Below are positions 1-7,314 of a stretch of DNA of 46,610 nt, one piece after another. Each line of letters starts with the position of its first letter. The stretch's first letter is position 1. The stretch is from an uncultured Clostridia bacterium (lineage in GTDB: Bacteria; Bacillota; Clostridia; Oscillospirales; Ruminococcaceae), in NCBI GenBank assembly GCA_947586185.1, contig CANPXN010000020.1:1-46610 (forward strand). The letters are read 5' to 3'. The notes under the pieces are model-generated. The model was not told where the DNA came from. It made no database searches and saw nothing but the letters and a program-made list of their open reading frames with translations. The translations under genes and the position numbers were made by a program.

Positions 1-52
1 AAAATCGGAGCAAGCGCTGATAAGCTGGCTTAATCAGCATGCGTCGATTATA
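1..52 (-). promoter_or_regulatory. Putative structured 5' leader running off the left edge
   Basis: This stretch would be the first transcribed RNA of a leftward gene outside the window, driven by the promoter at 60-88. It contains an imperfect inverted repeat at 16-38 (GCTGATAAGC paired with GCTTAATCAGC) nested within short outer arms near positions 3-7 and 47-51. A nested structure at a transcript start could be a riboswitch, an attenuator or just a leader hairpin. I do not recognise a known class, and the rest is outside the window. Confidence 0.25.
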
Positions 53-59
53 CTAATTA

Positions 60-88
60 ATTATAGCATAGCTCCATGCATTTTTCAA
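60..88 (-). promoter_or_regulatory. Sigma-A type promoter reading leftwards
   Basis: On the minus strand there is TTGAAA at 88-83, a 17-base spacer, and a perfect TATAAT at 65-60. Transcription would start near position 52 and leave the window. The gene it serves is not visible. Its form matches the other promoters in this window. Confidence 0.5.
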
Positions 89-135
89 GCTTTATTTATA
101 AATAGCAGATATAGTATTAAGCGTCCTTTTATTTT

Positions 136-344
136 CCACAGAAATCAATTCTTAAAAATTTGGCGTACTCCATCCCCATATCTTTGCTAAGAAAAAGTTT
201 TTTAGTTACCCTCCAATTCTATTTTCGTCCCTTAAAGAGACGAAAATAGAATTGAATCGGGATGCTAAAGGGACTTTGTCCCTTTAGCAGGGGGTGCGGG
301 GGACAGAGTCCACCGCATAGCGTTTAAAAGTTTGATTTCCGTGG
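136..344. mobile_element. MITE-like element, copy 1 (about 209 bp, non-coding)
   Basis: A short non-coding element with imperfect terminal inverted repeats: the left end begins CCACAGAAATCAATTCTTAA and the right end closes TTTGATTTCCGTGG. It is flanked by an exact 8-base direct repeat, TTTATTTT, at 128-135 and 345-352, which fits a target-site duplication. Inside are two perfect hairpins, a 16-bp stem at 214-229/239-254 and an 11-bp stem at 264-274/278-288. A homologous copy in the opposite orientation lies at 10269-10475. No transposase is encoded, so a relative elsewhere would have to mobilise it. The right end is 17 bases upstream of the purB -35 box. Confidence 0.8.
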
Positions 345-361
345 TTTATTTTCCATCTGCC

Positions 362-390
362 TTTACAAATCTCTGTAATTATGATATAAT
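362..390 (+). promoter_or_regulatory. purB promoter
   Basis: TTTACA at 362-367 and TATAAT at 385-390 are separated by exactly 17 bases, giving a near-consensus sigma-A promoter. A perfect 14-bp palindrome follows at once, at the expected start site. Confidence 0.7.
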
Positions 391-391
391 T

Positions 392-405
392 AAGTGTTAA
401 CACTT
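392..405. promoter_or_regulatory. Palindromic operator candidate at the purB start site
   Basis: AAGTGTTAACACTT is a perfect 14-bp palindrome beginning two bases after the purB -10 box, so it covers the likely transcription start. This position suits a repressor operator. It does not resemble the Bacillus PurBox. The regulator is unknown. Confidence 0.4.
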
Positions 406-433
406 GAAAATAAATAAAGGAGCATAAAGCCTT

Positions 434-1867
434 ATGAGTACAAACAGCTACGAAAGCCCGTTCTGCACTCGCTATGCAAGCGAGGAAATGCAGTACATTT
501 TTTCGGCGGACAAAAAATTTACCACATGGAGAAAACTGTGGGTAGCTCTTGCAAGAGCTGAAATGAAGCTTGGTCTTCCTGTAACTCAGGAGCAGGTCGA
601 CGAGCTTGAAGCAAACATTAACAATATTGACTACGCTATGGCGGCAGAGCGTGAAAAAGTTGTTCGCCATGATGTTATGTCCCACGTCTATACATATGGA
701 AAATGCTGCCCGGGAGCAGCAGGCATTATTCATCTTGGCGCTACCTCCTGTTATGTGGGGGATAATACTGACGTTATTATAATGCGTGACGCTCTTGAGG
801 TCATCAGAAGAAAGCTTATTAACGTTATAGCCCAGCTCTCTGAATTTGCAATGAAGTATAAGGACATGCCTGCCCTTGCATATACCCATCTCCAGCCGGC
901 ACAGCTTACAACTGTGGGAAAGAGAGCTACTCTCTGGACAAACGAGCTGCTTATGGACCTTACCGAGATCGAACATAGAATAAGTACTCTCCAGCTTCTC
1001 GGCTCAAAGGGAACTACCGGCACTCAGGCGTCCTTTATGGAGCTTTTTGAAGGGGACAGCGATAAGGTCAAGCGCCTCGAAATGATGATAGCCGAGGAAA
1101 TGGGATTTGACAGCGTCGTTCCTGTTTCCGGTCAGACCTATTCAAGAAAGGCGGACAGCATGGTCCTGAACGCTTTGGGAGGAATCGCTCAGTCATGCAG
1201 CAAATTCTCAAATGATATGAGAATACTCCAGAGCTTTAAGGAAATGGAAGAGCCTTTTGAGAAAACCCAGATCGGCTCATCAGCCATGGCATATAAGAGA
1301 AATCCTATGAGATGCGAGAGAATAACAAGCCTTGCAAGATATCTTATGATAGATACCCTCAACCCTGCTTTCACAGCCGGAACACAGTGGTTTGAAAGAA
1401 CCCTTGACGACTCGGCAAACAAGCGTGTTTCCGTAGCGGAAGGCTTCCTTGCATGCGACGCTATACTCAATATAATGATAAACGTTACAAGCGGACTTGT
1501 AGTCTATCCTGAAATCGTAAGAAGAAGAGTTATGGCTGAGCTTCCGTTCATGGCTACGGAAAATATTATGATGGACGCCGTTAAAAAAGGCGGCAACCGT
1601 CAGGAACTTCACGAAAAGATCAGACAGTACTCAATGGAGGCAGGAAAACAGGTCAAGGAAAAAGGTCTTGACAACGACCTTTGCAGCAGGATCCTTGCAG
1701 ACCCTATGTTCATGATAACCAAAGAGGAAATGGACGCTATCCTAAAGCCTGAAAACTTTACCGGCAGAAGCGCTCAGCAGGTGGAGGAGTTCGTAAACGA
1801 TATGGTAAAGCCTGTGCTGGACGCAAATAAGGACATTTTAGGCGAAAGCTATGAAATGAAAAATTGA
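434..1867 (+). CDS. purB: Adenylosuccinate lyase
   Basis: A cytoplasmic purine enzyme of the fumarase/aspartase superfamily. It splits fumarate from SAICAR and from adenylosuccinate in AMP synthesis. The 477-residue length is usual for the longer class of PurB. The superfamily signature GSSAMAYKRNP lies near residues 280-290, the THLQPAQ segment with a conserved active-site histidine near residue 153, and a second conserved histidine in RHDVMSH near residue 79. The ATG is preceded by AAAGGAG at 10-base spacing. The gene stands alone behind its own promoter and candidate operator. No other purine genes are nearby, so it probably forms a monocistronic unit. Confidence 0.95.
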   Translation: MSTNSYESPFCTRYASEEMQYIFSADKKFTTWRKLWVALARAEMKLGLPVTQEQVDELEANINNIDYAMAAEREKVVRHDVMSHVYTYGKCCPGAAGIIHLGATSCYVGDNTDVIIMRDALEVIRRKLINVIAQLSEFAMKYKDMPALAYTHLQPAQLTTVGKRATLWTNELLMDLTEIEHRISTLQLLGSKGTTGTQASFMELFEGDSDKVKRLEMMIAEEMGFDSVVPVSGQTYSRKADSMVLNALGGIAQSCSKFSNDMRILQSFKEMEEPFEKTQIGSSAMAYKRNPMRCERITSLARYLMIDTLNPAFTAGTQWFERTLDDSANKRVSVAEGFLACDAILNIMINVTSGLVVYPEIVRRRVMAELPFMATENIMMDAVKKGGNRQELHEKIRQYSMEAGKQVKEKGLDNDLCSRILADPMFMITKEEMDAILKPENFTGRSAQQVEEFVNDMVKPVLDANKDILGESYEMKN

Positions 1868-1936
1868 TTTTTCAGGCATCCTTTTACCTTTTGTATGAAA
1901 AAGCGATGAAAAATCCCTGTAAACGGGCAAATTCAC

Positions 1937-1965
1937 TTGACTTTTTAATTAAATGATAATATAAT
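1937..1965 (+). promoter_or_regulatory. secDF promoter
   Basis: TTGACT at 1937-1942 and TATAAT at 1960-1965 with a 17-base spacer. The roughly 95-base leader that follows contains a 7-bp inverted repeat, GTACTTA at 2016-2022 against TAAGTAC at 2037-2043, just before the secD ribosome binding site. Confidence 0.7.
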
Positions 1966-2064
1966 TATATGTGATTGTCGGCAGAGTGAGAAAACGCTCT
2001 GACGTTCATAAATACGTACTTAATGGCCATTGTGCATAAGTACTGAAAATTAGGAGGCTTGACT

Positions 2065-3468
2065 GTGAAACATGCTAAAAAACCGGTGGTTTTCATTGTC
2101 TTGGCTGTAATACTGCTCTTTGCAGCATCCGTTGTATTCGGTGTTAGTAAGCAATACGGCGATGTCAAAACAACGTATATCAAGGGCGTAAACGATATAC
2201 GTCTGGGTATTGATATCCAGGGCGGTGTTGACGTGACCTTCGTACCTGCGGAGGGCGCAGAGGCAACCGATGAACAGCTTGACGCTGCTCTCAAGGTTAT
2301 CGAGCTGAGACTTGCTTCGCTGAACATCAACGACAGCGAGGTCTATGAAGACACACAGAACGACAGAATTATTGTAAGATTCCCGTGGCAGGCGGGGGAA
2401 GAAAACTTCGACCCTGAGGCTGCGGTTAAGGAGCTGGGCGAAACGGCTGTACTTACATTCCGAAAGGGAACAGATACGGACGAGGACGGCTCTCCGACAG
2501 GAGATATAGTCCTTGAAGGCGGCGACGTTACCAAGGCGGAGGCTGTAAGACAGCAGGATAACAACGGCGATTTTGAATATGTCGTTTCCCTGAAGCTCTC
2601 AGAAACTGCTAAAACCAAGTTTGCCGAGGCTACAGGCGCTATGGCAGGCTCCGGCGAATCCATCTCGATCTGGATGGACGACACTATGATCTCCGCTCCA
2701 ACTGTAAACGAAGCGATCACGGACGGACAGGCTGTTATCAGCGGATCATTTACAGCTGACAGCTCTAAGGACTTAGCGGACAAGATCAACTCCGGTGCTC
2801 TTCCGTTCAAGCTTGAAACAAGCAGCTTCAAGACGATCTCGCCAACTCTTGGTTCAGGCGCTCTGGACGCAATGATCATAAGCGGTCTTATCGCATTCCT
2901 GTTCATTGCAGTTTATATGACTATCCTTTACAGACTGCCGGGCTTTGTTGCAGCAATAACAATTATAGGTCAGGTTGCCGTTACCCTTGCCGCCGTTTCG
3001 GGCTGGTTCGGATTTATGGCAAGCTCAACCCTTACAATTCCGGGTATCGCCGGTATCATACTTACAGTTGGTATGGGCGTTGACGCAAACATCATTACAG
3101 GCGAACGTATCAAGGAGGAGCTTGCTTCCGGCAAGAACCTTGACTCCGCACTGCATTCAGGTTATAAGAGAGCGTTTTCCGCTATTCTCGACGGTAACAT
3201 TACAAGTATCATCGTTGCGATCATTCTTATGGCTGCATTCGGAACACCGGACAGCTTCTTTGCAAAGGGACTTAACTGGCTGTTCAGCATCTTCGGAATC
3301 GGCGCAACAACAGAGGGCGTTATCTACTCCTTCGGCTATACTCTCCTTGTAGGTTCTCTTATGAACTTCCTCATGGGCGTTTTGGCATCAAGACTTATGG
3401 TCACATCTCTTGCAAGATTCAAATGCCTGAGAAACAAAAAGCTTTACGGAGGTGCGAGCAATGAATAA
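2065..3468 (+). CDS. secD: Protein translocase subunit SecD
   Basis: SecD works with SecF and SecYEG, using the proton-motive force to pull exported proteins across the membrane. The 467-residue product has an N-terminal membrane helix (about residues 7-27), a large extracytoplasmic domain opening with RLGIDIQGGVDVTF, and a C-terminal block of about five helices. That block carries the family motif GMGVDANIITGERIKEEL. The GTG at 2065 was chosen because AGGAGG at 2052-2057 sits 7 bases before it; an in-frame TTG at 2059 is too close to that site. Many Bacillus species fuse secD and secF, but here they are separate and overlapping, as in many Clostridia. Confidence 0.93.
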   Translation: MKHAKKPVVFIVLAVILLFAASVVFGVSKQYGDVKTTYIKGVNDIRLGIDIQGGVDVTFVPAEGAEATDEQLDAALKVIELRLASLNINDSEVYEDTQNDRIIVRFPWQAGEENFDPEAAVKELGETAVLTFRKGTDTDEDGSPTGDIVLEGGDVTKAEAVRQQDNNGDFEYVVSLKLSETAKTKFAEATGAMAGSGESISIWMDDTMISAPTVNEAITDGQAVISGSFTADSSKDLADKINSGALPFKLETSSFKTISPTLGSGALDAMIISGLIAFLFIAVYMTILYRLPGFVAAITIIGQVAVTLAAVSGWFGFMASSTLTIPGIAGIILTVGMGVDANIITGERIKEELASGKNLDSALHSGYKRAFSAILDGNITSIIVAIILMAAFGTPDSFFAKGLNWLFSIFGIGATTEGVIYSFGYTLLVGSLMNFLMGVLASRLMVTSLARFKCLRNKKLYGGASNE

Positions 3469-4396
3469 AAAGACTTACGACATTGCCGGAAAAAAGAAGC
3501 TCTGGCTTATAATCTCCGCCGCACTTTTTGTAATTATCGCCGTTTTAACAGTTATAAAGGGAACTGAGATCGCTATTGAATTTAAAGGCGGTACGATCGT
3601 TTCCTATTCATACGCAGGCGATATTAATACAGGCGATATCGACAAGGCTATGCAGGAGATATTAAATACTCCCGTTACTATCCAGAGCGGTGAAAACATC
3701 TCCGGCGACACAAAAAACATTACTGTTTCATTCAGCTATGATGACGGTCTTTCAGAGGATACTCAGAACAAGATGCTGGAAAAGCTCCAGAGCATGTATC
3801 CTAACGGAAATATTGAACAGCTTGAATCAAATGACGTAAACCCAACATCAGGACGTGAATTTTTCCTGAAATGCGTGATCGCTGCAATTATTGCAGCAGC
3901 CCTCATTATCGGCTACATCGCATGGCGATTCAAAAAGATCAGCGGCTGGTCGGCAGGTATCTGTGCGATCATAGCGCTTCTCCACGATCTTGTTATCGTG
4001 TTCGGTTCGTTCATTCTCTTTGGATATGAGATTAACGCAAACTTTATTGCGGTAATCCTTACAATCCTCGGCTACTCAGTTAACAACACAATCGTTGTAT
4101 ACGACAGAATCCGTGAAAACCAGAAGATACTCAAGGGAGCTTCCGTTGCAGAGCTTGTAAATGTCAGCGACTCCCAGACTCTTACACGTTCCATAAGAAC
4201 ATCTGTTACAACGGTCGCAACAATGCTTATCGTTAGTATCGTAGCTTATATTTACGGAGTAAGCTCCATTCTCAGCTTCGCTGTACCGCTTATTTTCGGT
4301 ATGGTTTCAGGTACCTATTCAAGTATCTGTATTGCACCGTCACTTTGGGTATGGTGGTACGAAAAGAGAAAAAGCAAGAAAAAATCAAAGAAGTAA
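3461..4396 (+). CDS. secF: Protein translocase subunit SecF
   Basis: The partner of SecD in the Sec accessory complex. The 311-residue protein has one N-terminal helix, an extracytoplasmic domain with the GTIVSYSYAGDI region (the family GG-type segment is EFKGGTIV), and five C-terminal helices including NNTIVVYDRIRENQ, the SecF counterpart of the SecD helix-4 motif. The start at ATG 3461 follows GGAGG at 3448-3452 and overlaps the secD stop by 8 bases, so translation is probably coupled. The C-terminus is Lys-rich (KRKSKKKSKK), consistent with a cytoplasmic tail. Confidence 0.93.
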   Translation: MNKKTYDIAGKKKLWLIISAALFVIIAVLTVIKGTEIAIEFKGGTIVSYSYAGDINTGDIDKAMQEILNTPVTIQSGENISGDTKNITVSFSYDDGLSEDTQNKMLEKLQSMYPNGNIEQLESNDVNPTSGREFFLKCVIAAIIAAALIIGYIAWRFKKISGWSAGICAIIALLHDLVIVFGSFILFGYEINANFIAVILTILGYSVNNTIVVYDRIRENQKILKGASVAELVNVSDSQTLTRSIRTSVTTVATMLIVSIVAYIYGVSSILSFAVPLIFGMVSGTYSSICIAPSLWVWWYEKRKSKKKSKK

Positions 4397-4400
4397 TTTT

Positions 4401-4426
4401 AAAGCCCGTCCTAATGGACGGGCTTT
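4401..4426 (+). terminator. secDF terminator hairpin
   Basis: A perfect 11-bp stem, AAAGCCCGTCC against GGACGGGCTTT, with a TAAT loop, four bases after the secF stop. The downstream T-tract is weak (AATTCT), so termination may be partial. A TTTT tract on the other side could serve leftward transcription too. Confidence 0.6.
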
Positions 4427-4436
4427 AATTCTGTCG

Positions 4437-4506
4437 AAAAGTCAAGGTATGTCCTCCAAGCGGCAAGTAAAGGTTTCGCCGGCTCTCTTTTACAGGGCGT
4501 CCCTTT
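4437..4506 (-). repeat. Hairpin repeat family A, internally deleted copy
   Basis: Read on the minus strand this has both ends of the family seen at 6951-7165 and 43252-43480: it opens AAAGGGACGCCCTG and closes GGACATACCTTGACTTTT. The roughly 130-150 bp middle is missing. It lies between the convergent secF and ppk1 genes. Confidence 0.65.
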
Positions 4507-4525
4507 GATTTTAGACCTTTTCACC

Positions 4526-4559
4526 AAATAAGGGTGGCTTTTAAAAGCCACCCTTATTT
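4526..4559 (-). terminator. ppk1 terminator, 34-bp perfect palindrome
   Basis: The left arm at 4526-4542 (AAATAAGGGTGGCTTTT) is the exact reverse complement of the right arm at 4543-4559. It starts one base after the ppk1 stop. T-rich arm ends on both strands make it a candidate bidirectional terminator for the convergent secF and ppk1 genes. Confidence 0.7.
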
Positions 4560-4560
4560 A

Positions 4561-6750
4561 TTACTTATCAGTTGTTTTTTTAACCGTTTTTTTCTTTTTA
4601 GCCGCCGTTTTCTTTACCGTTTTAGTATCAGTCTTTGCAGCTACCTTCTCCGCTTCTTTCTTCTTTTCAGCAGCTTCCTTTCTTGCGGCAGCTCTTCTGC
4701 GATCGGCCTCCTTCTTTTCAGCACGCTTATAAGCCTGCTCAAAGAAATATATCTGGGAATCCAGAGGCTCTCCGATTTTATCCTTATGAACATAATGACC
4801 GTCAGTCACCATTCGCCTGCCCTTCACATTATCGGCAAGCATGATCTCAAACATTTCCCAAAGGCGAAGTCTGATTTTCTCATTCAAGATCGGCGCAGCG
4901 ACCTCCACACGGCGTATTGTATTCCTCGTCATATAATCGGCAGAGCTGATATACATTTTACACCGCTCCTTAGTACCGAAAATATAGATTCGGCTATGCT
5001 CAAGATATCTTCCCACAATGCTTGTGACCGTAATATTTTCTGTCTGCTCCTTTACGCCCGGAATAAGGCAGCATATACCACGGACAATGAGATCAATCTT
5101 TACGCCAGCCTGGGAAGCCTCGATAAGCTTGTCCATCAGCACCTTATCACATAGGGAGTTGATTTTTGCGCCTATATATGCCGGCTCGCCGCTCAGAGCA
5201 AGCTCTATTTCAGAGTCGATCATCTCCATAAGCTTATGTCTAAGACAAAGAGGCGCAACAAGAAGATATTTTGAATCCGTTACCAGTCTTCCCTCCAGAA
5301 GATCGGTAAAGACCTCCTTAGCCTCAAGACCGATCTCTCTTTTAGCAGTAATGAGGGACAGGTCGGTATAAAGGGTCGAGGTTTTTTCGTTGTAGTTTCC
5401 CGTTCCGATCTGAGTAATATATTCCTCTCCTCCCGGAATCTTTCTTGTAATAAGGAGGAGCTTTGAATGCACCTTCAGATCTCTCGGACCATAAATTACC
5501 ATACAGCCTGCTTTCTGAAGCCGTTTTGACCACTGGATATTGTTTTCCTCGTCAAACCTTGCTCTCAGCTCAACAAGCACTGTAACTTCCTTTCCGTTTT
5601 CAGCAGCGCTGCACAGAGCCTCTATGATCTGACTGTGCTTTGCAACACGGTAAAGAGTAATATTGATCGAAGTGACCTTAGGGTCCTTAGCCGCCTCAAA
5701 AAGCAGGGATATAAACGGTTTTATCGTTTCAAAAGGATAGGTCAGAAGGACATCGTTGCGCTTTATCTGAGGGATAAGGGAGCGCTCCATATTCAGTGAC
5801 GAGCTTTTCTGAGGGATAAGCTCAGAATATCTCAGTGCCGGCTCATTGCACATATCCCCAAGCTGTCCCACAAATGAAAGGTCAAGAGGCGTTTTCAGAT
5901 AGAATATCTGACTATCGTTAAGCCCCAGCTTTTTCATAAGGAACTCAAGAGCAGTACGGCTAAAGCTCTCCGAAAGCTGCATTCTTACAGCCTGTAGCTT
6001 TTTGCGCTTTTTGCAGAGGTTTTCCATGATCTCCCGGAAGTCCAAATCCTGATCATAAAGACCCTCCTCAACAGTGATATCTGCATTTCTTGTTATTCTG
6101 AAAAGAGTTTTGTCAATAACCTTGTAATTCTTGAACACCGATGGAGCAAAATGAAGAATGAGGTCCTCCGCTAAAATAAATCTTTTTCCATCCCCAAGCC
6201 TTATTATTCTTTTAAACTGACCGTTTGCAGGGATAATTCCTATTTTCAGATTGGATTTTGTCTGAATCTGCAAAGCACAGTATATTTCCTTGTTCTGCAA
6301 AAACGGGAAAGGATTTTTCTTGTCGATTATCAGTGGAAAGATCATAGGCTTTATTTCTTTTTTGAAGTAATTTTCAAGATATTCCTGTTCTTCCTTTGTA
6401 GCAGAGTTGAATTTCACCTGTTCTATCCCATATTCTCTGAGCTGAAGCATAATGCTTTTATAGGTAATATCCTTCTGAGGCTCAAGCTCTCTTACTACGT
6501 CAAAGATCGCTTTAAGCTGCTCCTTAGGGCTCATACGGGTCTTATTGTCCTTTTTGTTGTCGTTAACAAGAATCCTGTCGTAAAGAGAACCGACCCTTAC
6601 CATGAAAAATTCGTCTAAATTGCTTTGAAAGATGCTTGCAAAGTTAAGTCTTTCAAGTAGCGGTACGTTTATATCCTGAGCTTCTTCAAGGACTCGTTCG
6701 TTAAATTTAAGCCAGGAAAGTTCTCTGTTGTCGTAAATATCTGCCGGCAT
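4561..6750 (-). CDS. ppk1: Polyphosphate kinase 1 with a lysine-rich C-terminal tail
   Basis: PPK1 reversibly transfers the ATP gamma-phosphate to inorganic polyphosphate chains. The order of domains is standard: the N-terminal region (NRELSWLKFNERVLEEA), the head domain, then two phospholipase-D-like catalytic domains. The active-site histidine region is VHSKLLLITR, and the second conserved histidine lies in YLEHSRIYIFG. The catalytic core ends near residue 675. The last 55 or so residues are an unusual Ala/Lys/Arg/Glu stretch turning into a Lys/Thr repeat (VKKTAAKKKKTVKKTTDK), like a histone H1 or DNA-binding tail, and are probably disordered. The ATG follows GGAGG closely. The gene has its own promoter and terminator. 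No ppx gene is adjacent. Confidence 0.93.
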   Translation of the reverse strand: MPADIYDNRELSWLKFNERVLEEAQDINVPLLERLNFASIFQSNLDEFFMVRVGSLYDRILVNDNKKDNKTRMSPKEQLKAIFDVVRELEPQKDITYKSIMLQLREYGIEQVKFNSATKEEQEYLENYFKKEIKPMIFPLIIDKKNPFPFLQNKEIYCALQIQTKSNLKIGIIPANGQFKRIIRLGDGKRFILAEDLILHFAPSVFKNYKVIDKTLFRITRNADITVEEGLYDQDLDFREIMENLCKKRKKLQAVRMQLSESFSRTALEFLMKKLGLNDSQIFYLKTPLDLSFVGQLGDMCNEPALRYSELIPQKSSSLNMERSLIPQIKRNDVLLTYPFETIKPFISLLFEAAKDPKVTSINITLYRVAKHSQIIEALCSAAENGKEVTVLVELRARFDEENNIQWSKRLQKAGCMVIYGPRDLKVHSKLLLITRKIPGGEEYITQIGTGNYNEKTSTLYTDLSLITAKREIGLEAKEVFTDLLEGRLVTDSKYLLVAPLCLRHKLMEMIDSEIELALSGEPAYIGAKINSLCDKVLMDKLIEASQAGVKIDLIVRGICCLIPGVKEQTENITVTSIVGRYLEHSRIYIFGTKERCKMYISSADYMTRNTIRRVEVAAPILNEKIRLRLWEMFEIMLADNVKGRRMVTDGHYVHKDKIGEPLDSQIYFFEQAYKRAEKKEADRRRAAARKEAAEKKKEAEKVAAKTDTKTVKKTAAKKKKTVKKTTDK

Positions 6751-6787
6751 TATTTTTACCTCCGTTATAGCGATTATATCTGATAAT

Positions 6788-6816
6788 ATTATATAATATT
6801 ATGCCCTTTCAGTCAA
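6788..6816 (-). promoter_or_regulatory. ppk1 promoter
   Basis: On the minus strand, TTGACT at 6816-6811, a 17-base spacer, and TATAAT at 6793-6788. The ppk1 ATG is about 38 bases downstream of the -10 box. No Pho-box-like direct repeat was obvious. Confidence 0.7.
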
Positions 6817-6950
6817 GCATATTGATTAAAGTTTATGAAGTGTGATTGTAAAATTTATGTAAAATGTACATTTAATTTATGTTTTGGCATTTTTTAAAAA
6901 AAGCTTTGGGAAAAGCTTTCAGTCTGCCAAAAAAGTTATTTTTAAGTAAT

Positions 6951-7165
6951 TAAGGGGACGCCCTCTCTTGCAGAGCGTCCCCTCTTTCAAAACAGTCCAC
7001 CGGACTGTTTTGAAATCCACCCCTTGCGGAGCGCTTCTAAGGCAAGGAATTTCGCCTTCTGCGGAAGGCGACAAGGGGGCTTTGCCCCCATTGACTCCCA
7101 CAGCCTTTAGAAAAAGGCTGGCGAAACCTTTATCTCGCCATTCGGCGGACATACCTTGACTTTTT
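6951..7165. repeat. Hairpin repeat family A, copy 1
   Basis: A non-coding element about 215 bp long, about 80 percent or more identical by eye to 43252-43480. It is a chain of hairpins: GGGGACGCCCT at 6954-6964 against AGAGCGTCCCC; CAAAACAGTCC against GGACTGTTTTG just after; and a GGGGGC/GCCCCC hairpin near 7075-7090. It closes GGACATACCTTGACTTTTT. It fills the divergent gap between ppk1 and the membrane-protein operon. The 120-bp stretch before it (6830-6950) has no gene; only a small AAGCTTT..AAAGCTTT type repeat was seen. Short reading frames here are repeat-borne, not genes. Confidence 0.7.
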
Positions 7166-7168
7166 AGT

Positions 7169-7210
7169 ACGGAGTCCACCGCATAGTGTTTCAAAAATTG
7201 ATTTCCGTGG
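7169..7210. repeat. Remnant of the MITE-like element (one end)
   Basis: Positions 7169-7210 match the right end of the element at 136-344: GGAGTCCACCGCATAGTGTT, then an AAAATTGATTTCCGTGG end. The rest is absent. It abuts family A copy 1 and lies just upstream of the promoter at 7227. It is a decayed insertion or a fragment left by recombination. Confidence 0.6.
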
Positions 7211-7226
7211 CTTTTTCGTCATTTTA

Positions 7227-7255
7227 TTGACAAATACCATACATTATGTTATACT
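7227..7255 (+). promoter_or_regulatory. Promoter of the membrane protein-UbiA-HAD operon
   Basis: TTGACA at 7227-7232, a 17-base spacer, and TATACT at 7250-7255. It lies 17 bases downstream of the MITE remnant and about 60 bases before the first start codon. Confidence 0.7.
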
Positions 7256-7314
7256 TTTTAGAGAAAAAAACAAGTAAACAAAAATTTTATTTGTAATGAG
7301 AGGGGAAAATTTAA

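Noticed and set aside
4534-5154. A 206-residue reading frame over the ppk1 tail
   Set aside because: It is the complement of the Lys-rich tail coding sequence, giving a Phe/Leu/Ser-rich false membrane protein.
6919-7194. Short reading frames in family A repeats (also at 43269-43454 and 42857-43402)
   Set aside because: The peptides are similar only because the DNA is repeated. They lie across hairpins, lack ribosome binding sites and occur in several frames.
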